Below are positions 30,001-31,274 of a stretch of 31,274 bases of DNA, in pieces; the first letter of the stretch is position 1, and each line of letters starts with the position of its first letter. The translations under genes and the position numbers were made by a program. The notes beneath the pieces are model-generated. The model was not told the DNA's origin, did not search any database, and was given only the letters and a program-made list of their open reading frames with translations. The stretch comes from a virus. Location of the stretch: positions 1-31,274 of IMG/VR virus record IMGVR_UViG_3300037189_000502; one strand, given 5' to 3'.

Positions 30001-31274
30001 ATCAGTCAGAAAGCCTACCTCATGCTTCGCATGTCGTCTGGTTCTCAGGATGGTGCTGTCTCCGCTCTTCTGCACTACGGTCAAGTCTTCAATGATGACG
30101 GCGCACTGAATGTGAAGAAGGGGACACAGGGATTGCTGGAGGTTCTTGATCCTGTCGGCGGAGAGGTTGATCGCTTCCTGCTTTGGATTGCGGCCAACCG
30201 TGCGGCGGCTCTGTCGAAGGATGAGCGCGAGCGTTTCTTCAGCCCAGAAGACATCAAGTCTTTGCGTGGCCTGAACATGGGTACGATGAAGAATGGCAAG
30301 TCTCGTCTTGCTGTCTACGCCGAGACCCTGAAGAATATGAACGAGCTGAACAGATCTGTTCTGGATGTCGCCAGGGACACCGGGTTGATTGATGCCGAAG
30401 GGTACAAACGCTTCTCCGCAGACATCTGGTACATCCCGTTCTATCGACAGATGGAAGATGACGGCAGCCTGTCGGCAGCCCAGACAAGTTCCGGAGCTGT
30501 TGGTCAGTATCTGTCCAAGAAGCTAAAGGGCAGCGAGCGTCCGCTCAACGACCTGATGGAGAACGTCCTGATGAACTGGACGCACATCCTATCAGCCTCG
30601 ATGAAGAACCAAGCAGCCGTGGAGACATTGACCTCCGCTACAGCTATGGGCGACATCGTGACCAAGCTGGAGAGACAAGAGAAGGGCGCTGTCAAGGTTA
30701 TGGAGAAGGGCAAAGAAACCTTCTACCGCATCGACGACGAGTTCCTTCTGACATCACTGTCTGCTGTTGCTCAGATGCCCAGCTACGGATGGGGCATGGA
30801 CATCATGCGTGGCTTTAAAACTACGTTGACTCGCTTTATCTCCTTGTCTCCCACCTTCAAGATCAACAACTTGATCCGAGATTCGATCCAGTCTATCGGT
30901 CTATCTGAACTCAGCAGAAACCCAATAGGCAACGTGATGCAGGGATGGAGAGCCTACAAGACAGAACGTGCCGAGGCTCTTGCTGGTGGCGGCCTGTTCG
31001 CTATGGGCAACGCCTTCGACGGAGATCAGTCCGCATCGGTGAAGCGCCTGCTCAAGACGGGCGTGAACAAAGCTGACATCTTGGACACACCAGAGAAGGT
31101 GGCTTCCTTCTTTGGAAAGATGCAAGACAAGTACGACGAAGTGAGCGATGCCTCTGAGAATGCCAACCGCCTTGCGCTGTACCAACAACTCCGTGCAAAG
31201 GGAGCCTCACATCTTGAGGCATCCTACGCCGCGAGAGATTTGCAGGACTTCAGCTTGCAAGGTAGCTGGTCTGC
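24046..31274 (+). CDS. Giant polyvalent-type virion protein (3' end outside window)
   Basis: An open frame of 2,409 visible codons without a stop. AAGAGG lies 6 bases before the ATG. In order: a tail with two copies of S-(D/E)-LFS-x-x-DLMG (62-72, 89-99); Gly/Ala hydrophobic stretches (206-248, 412-435); a Pro/Ala/Val linker (686-723); a Gly/Gln/Glu linker (about 930-988); a zincin-like segment with H1167-E-M-V-H1171 and E1217/E1218; an ART-like segment with LYHQT (Y1333, H1334); a module with LFLEEIQS (1658-1665), VPVAPF (1747-1752), WTTG (1781-1784) and GMREFYNTIVP (1872-1882); and a C-terminal module with NNLIRDS (2274-2280). These signatures are those of large polyvalent proteins, which enter the host with phage DNA and act on host defences or metabolism. 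Short FSRK-type motifs lie between the segments. Confidence 0.85.
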   Translation, partial: MTIGLSLIGDEDIDRENDSLYLSKDEALRTEVLPRSYGGDVKPRTAISTPSSSASMQQTESSDLFSLSDLMGSTVRQPSTSETQTAKPSELFSVNDLMGIKSAPTTTPVEKAPAEDTGDFMRGAGTALAQTPALAYGALGLVGAAGEKAFGTGGAMSSLKKFGLDQYQTRMKEIGATAKESDDVTKAWEKAKQGDIGALADWAQYGIGYLGGNIVETVATSALGSAIGGFTAGPAGAVAGAGAGVVGRQAVQGVAKNLIEGMVAKEAARIAEKAGVEVATGQMLKEATKNVAKGIGSSMALVGSSLIKETGGIYGEAEEQAAKEGRELDGGDLARIFGSGVVAGLSEFAVDKLGLDVAAGKIKIPGGGRTGRSIIGGAAGVGFEGGTELFQTAVERFGAGKALTGEDAMNEYINAFALGGLGGGTVGAAVGAFRDGKTSPDRVRQILDQAQADMTSDDGRQELFDSMYDDPNLGSILQANNIESGDDPRFQSVVTRALATQRMLVDLEAPTPEVRAETRKQREADILAAFGETASTAVGGDTGAIEPVIQRASVTPNLETRTLEGEAQPVILPETAGGQAGTVALSPEDLVARQQGFEPLIGITTDKGPVGNRFPSPQAAETFLFGPKDAKTGQRSGGYAQTNLVGQGLEARIRQGKRSKTEGGGTFYFVETRKKPVEAAPAAAPAAPVVTPSAPVTTAAAPVVTPAAPAVTPAVTPAVPVTPTKGKKAAIPALTQEEEQQQIPLRVRAEEIANELETLGGDKNLISGIRSVVSNKRRIQNNDFYEGKLAELKALKGAGVQKTTEKRGVSDYLSGSKREQGRYDEYKGNADIGPFLQSADDAIQQLTTFVNNLGYAVADVNNATPDKRALFAKNLMSQIAGSTTRMLLKREAFDKKYKNASLEQKNKSLVDLQKDLVAAQEYITKQGEPDATQARQVTEGGEQQRQGAGEQVPAVGEDRGVKAEEQTGGGETGGGDQPVEGGTQPQEVKPAVDPVMQARVKERINRADEDGGLDFEDVVKLNKMVDDGDLMGAINSMKKIVESNLGAGAGAKYSLSRAPQPTTTGRDFAYGKLKTVDDLNKNVRGYLAAQGITDSFTAARVPIGNLAGKIPGLPSMQRIADLFGKKLVYFAVEKGSVDFIDGAVLSGSDTIFINVNSTRPHIRVLGHEMVHALRFSNKEIYTALTKHLSPYLDQGGMNAYRAQLNKEGMKDPALILEEAIGDIVGDRFGESSFWQMMADENPSMFTQLARIVVDFLDSVMSKIRSKQTLDSKNLLTDVAAARQAIVSVLADFEQKQPTAPAKPTGLPSFSQKRMDLPAEFGTQPIPDGYVRLYHQTDTESLDKIAKEGLSIKYAKGIEGPRAIYAGETPFYGPVETRPTLEFVVPKDQWDAPFVLQDVQPNQIIAAHYPWHRRVRYLEDADNQDVLQKALAGEFDNLEGDYKLAVEYVKDKYGKPAEEAAPTMFSRKPEGETFYSAMERGFESVKQASMPAQQWKSWLNSNKAQLGIKNAEIEWTGINEWLDLQEGKVEKQTVLNWIAGNKVQLNDIILTGSGRYISDDDLRDAYVAASDEFIEDVNLSRQELLAELGYPADMQASGPQHKKLTLPNGKDYFELILTEPSIDPYKSDDDIHFGDLSDGKQIGWIRGNIRKDKDGNSVLFLEEIQSQRAQEGRERGFVEKIEVKRTLYGRWRDAIRSGEVKTEGRKKFLKWFNTQPESEGVSESEAIQKYQFFLRARLPESAFNLDDVPVAPFVGETKSWVSLLMKRAIAYAQSKGIDRVSWTTGDQQNDRYRLSRSIDEIYYDPYEDGKTFEVTALKDGNEVGQGSGQMGLESIRRTYGKDIAKMMVDGVGEQVDDTVKAIRGENLDAGGAGMREFYNTIVPSVAKSIVGKDSVTVMELEDTGQQLGFVIPEKLQEQVANDGFPMFSRKRYEDQFSDVSPDTRERALNKGFYSPPTIKERLDRLRPNFAMRIVQGTFDKFRSVRDISQKAYLMLRMSSGSQDGAVSALLHYGQVFNDDGALNVKKGTQGLLEVLDPVGGEVDRFLLWIAANRAAALSKDERERFFSPEDIKSLRGLNMGTMKNGKSRLAVYAETLKNMNELNRSVLDVARDTGLIDAEGYKRFSADIWYIPFYRQMEDDGSLSAAQTSSGAVGQYLSKKLKGSERPLNDLMENVLMNWTHILSASMKNQAAVETLTSATAMGDIVTKLERQEKGAVKVMEKGKETFYRIDDEFLLTSLSAVAQMPSYGWGMDIMRGFKTTLTRFISLSPTFKINNLIRDSIQSIGLSELSRNPIGNVMQGWRAYKTERAEALAGGGLFAMGNAFDGDQSASVKRLLKTGVNKADILDTPEKVASFFGKMQDKYDEVSDASENANRLALYQQLRAKGASHLEASYAARDLQDFSLQGSWS
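26101..26214 (+). repeat. Pro/Ala/Val low-complexity linker
   Basis: The giant protein has degenerate repeats of AAPVVTP type here (residues about 686-723). It is a flexible spacer between modules. DNA copies of GCTCCGGTAGTAACTCC type are similar enough to allow slippage. Confidence 0.8.
26822..26827 (+). promoter_or_regulatory. Strong ribosome binding site for the embedded gene
   Basis: AAGGAG lies exactly 6 bases before ATG 26834, inside the giant gene. Such a perfect site in the middle of another coding region supports separate translation of the 58-codon frame. Confidence 0.75.
26834..27010 (+). CDS. 58-residue basic protein hidden inside the giant gene
   Basis: A complete 58-codon gene in the +1 frame relative to the giant protein. 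It begins MPLKQGKSQKVVSSN and ends with KQAVAISLSKAG plus a basic tail, with 13 Lys and 2 Arg. I recognise this as a widespread small protein type of phages and bacteria (MPLKKG at the start, QAVAIAL near the end), function unknown. AAGGAG stands 6 bases upstream. In the giant frame the same bases encode a Gly/Gln/Glu-rich linker without structure, as expected if the small gene is the older, selected frame. The protein is likely cytoplasmic and possibly binds nucleic acid because of its charge. Confidence 0.8.
   Translation: MPLKQGKSQKVVSSNVKELVNKFQRSGKIGESKPKSKQAAVKQAVAISLSKAGLNRKK

Noticed and set aside
1-31274. tRNA genes, integrase, insertion sequences, phage RNA polymerase promoters
   Set aside because: I found no cloverleaf, no transposase or recombinase signature and no repeated promoter-like sequence in the few short gaps.

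Overview
The window is a dense, one-direction virion and lysis region of a tailed double-stranded DNA phage. Every supported gene is on the + strand, and most neighbours share a start/stop overlap (ATGA or TAATG). Terminase, portal, a scaffold-like protein, a major capsid protein, two adaptor-like proteins, a tail-nozzle candidate and large internal virion proteins are present. No tape measure, sheath or major tail tube gene was seen, so a short-tailed (podovirus-like) particle fits best. An embedded Rz/Rz1 spanin pair points to a Gram-negative host with an outer membrane. The host genus cannot be read from the sequence.

Layout. 1-6555 is the packaging and head module: 3'-part of the large terminase, portal, three small or disordered proteins, a small conserved-looking protein, a hairpin-rich gap, scaffold-like protein and major capsid protein. 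A strong terminator follows the capsid gene. 6601-9001 holds a glycosyltransferase family 9-like protein, a 55-residue protein sharing its N-terminal module, a small basic protein and two adaptor-like proteins. 8998-16825 is a large host-recognition cluster: an Ig-like protein, a fibre with 18-residue repeats, an S74-chaperone fibre, a further fibre, two polyglycine tip proteins, a tandem 2OG-Fe(II) oxygenase and several small partners. 16836-19134 is the lysis region: membrane proteins, a lipoprotein, a holin candidate, Rz with Rz1 inside it, and an M15-type peptidase. 19135-24034 holds the nozzle candidate, two small proteins and two internal virion proteins. From 24046 to the window end runs one open frame of at least 2,409 codons encoding a large polyvalent-type protein with a zincin motif, an ART-like segment and a conserved C-terminal module.

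The most notable observations are: (1) a complete 58-codon gene with a strong ribosome binding site hidden in another frame inside a linker of the giant polyvalent gene; (2) repeated short [FY]S-basic motifs, three of them FS[RQ]K, at the apparent domain borders of that giant protein, which also carries HEMVH; (3) a fused double 2OG-Fe(II) oxygenase with both metal triads intact; (4) a glycosyltransferase whose N-terminal module is duplicated in the small protein just downstream; (5) a membrane protein gene that appears to start at ATT; (6) an internal virion protein whose first about 30 residues look like the start of an endonuclease VII domain. No tRNA, CRISPR array, insertion sequence or integrase was seen, and no gene-free stretch exceeds about 130 bases.
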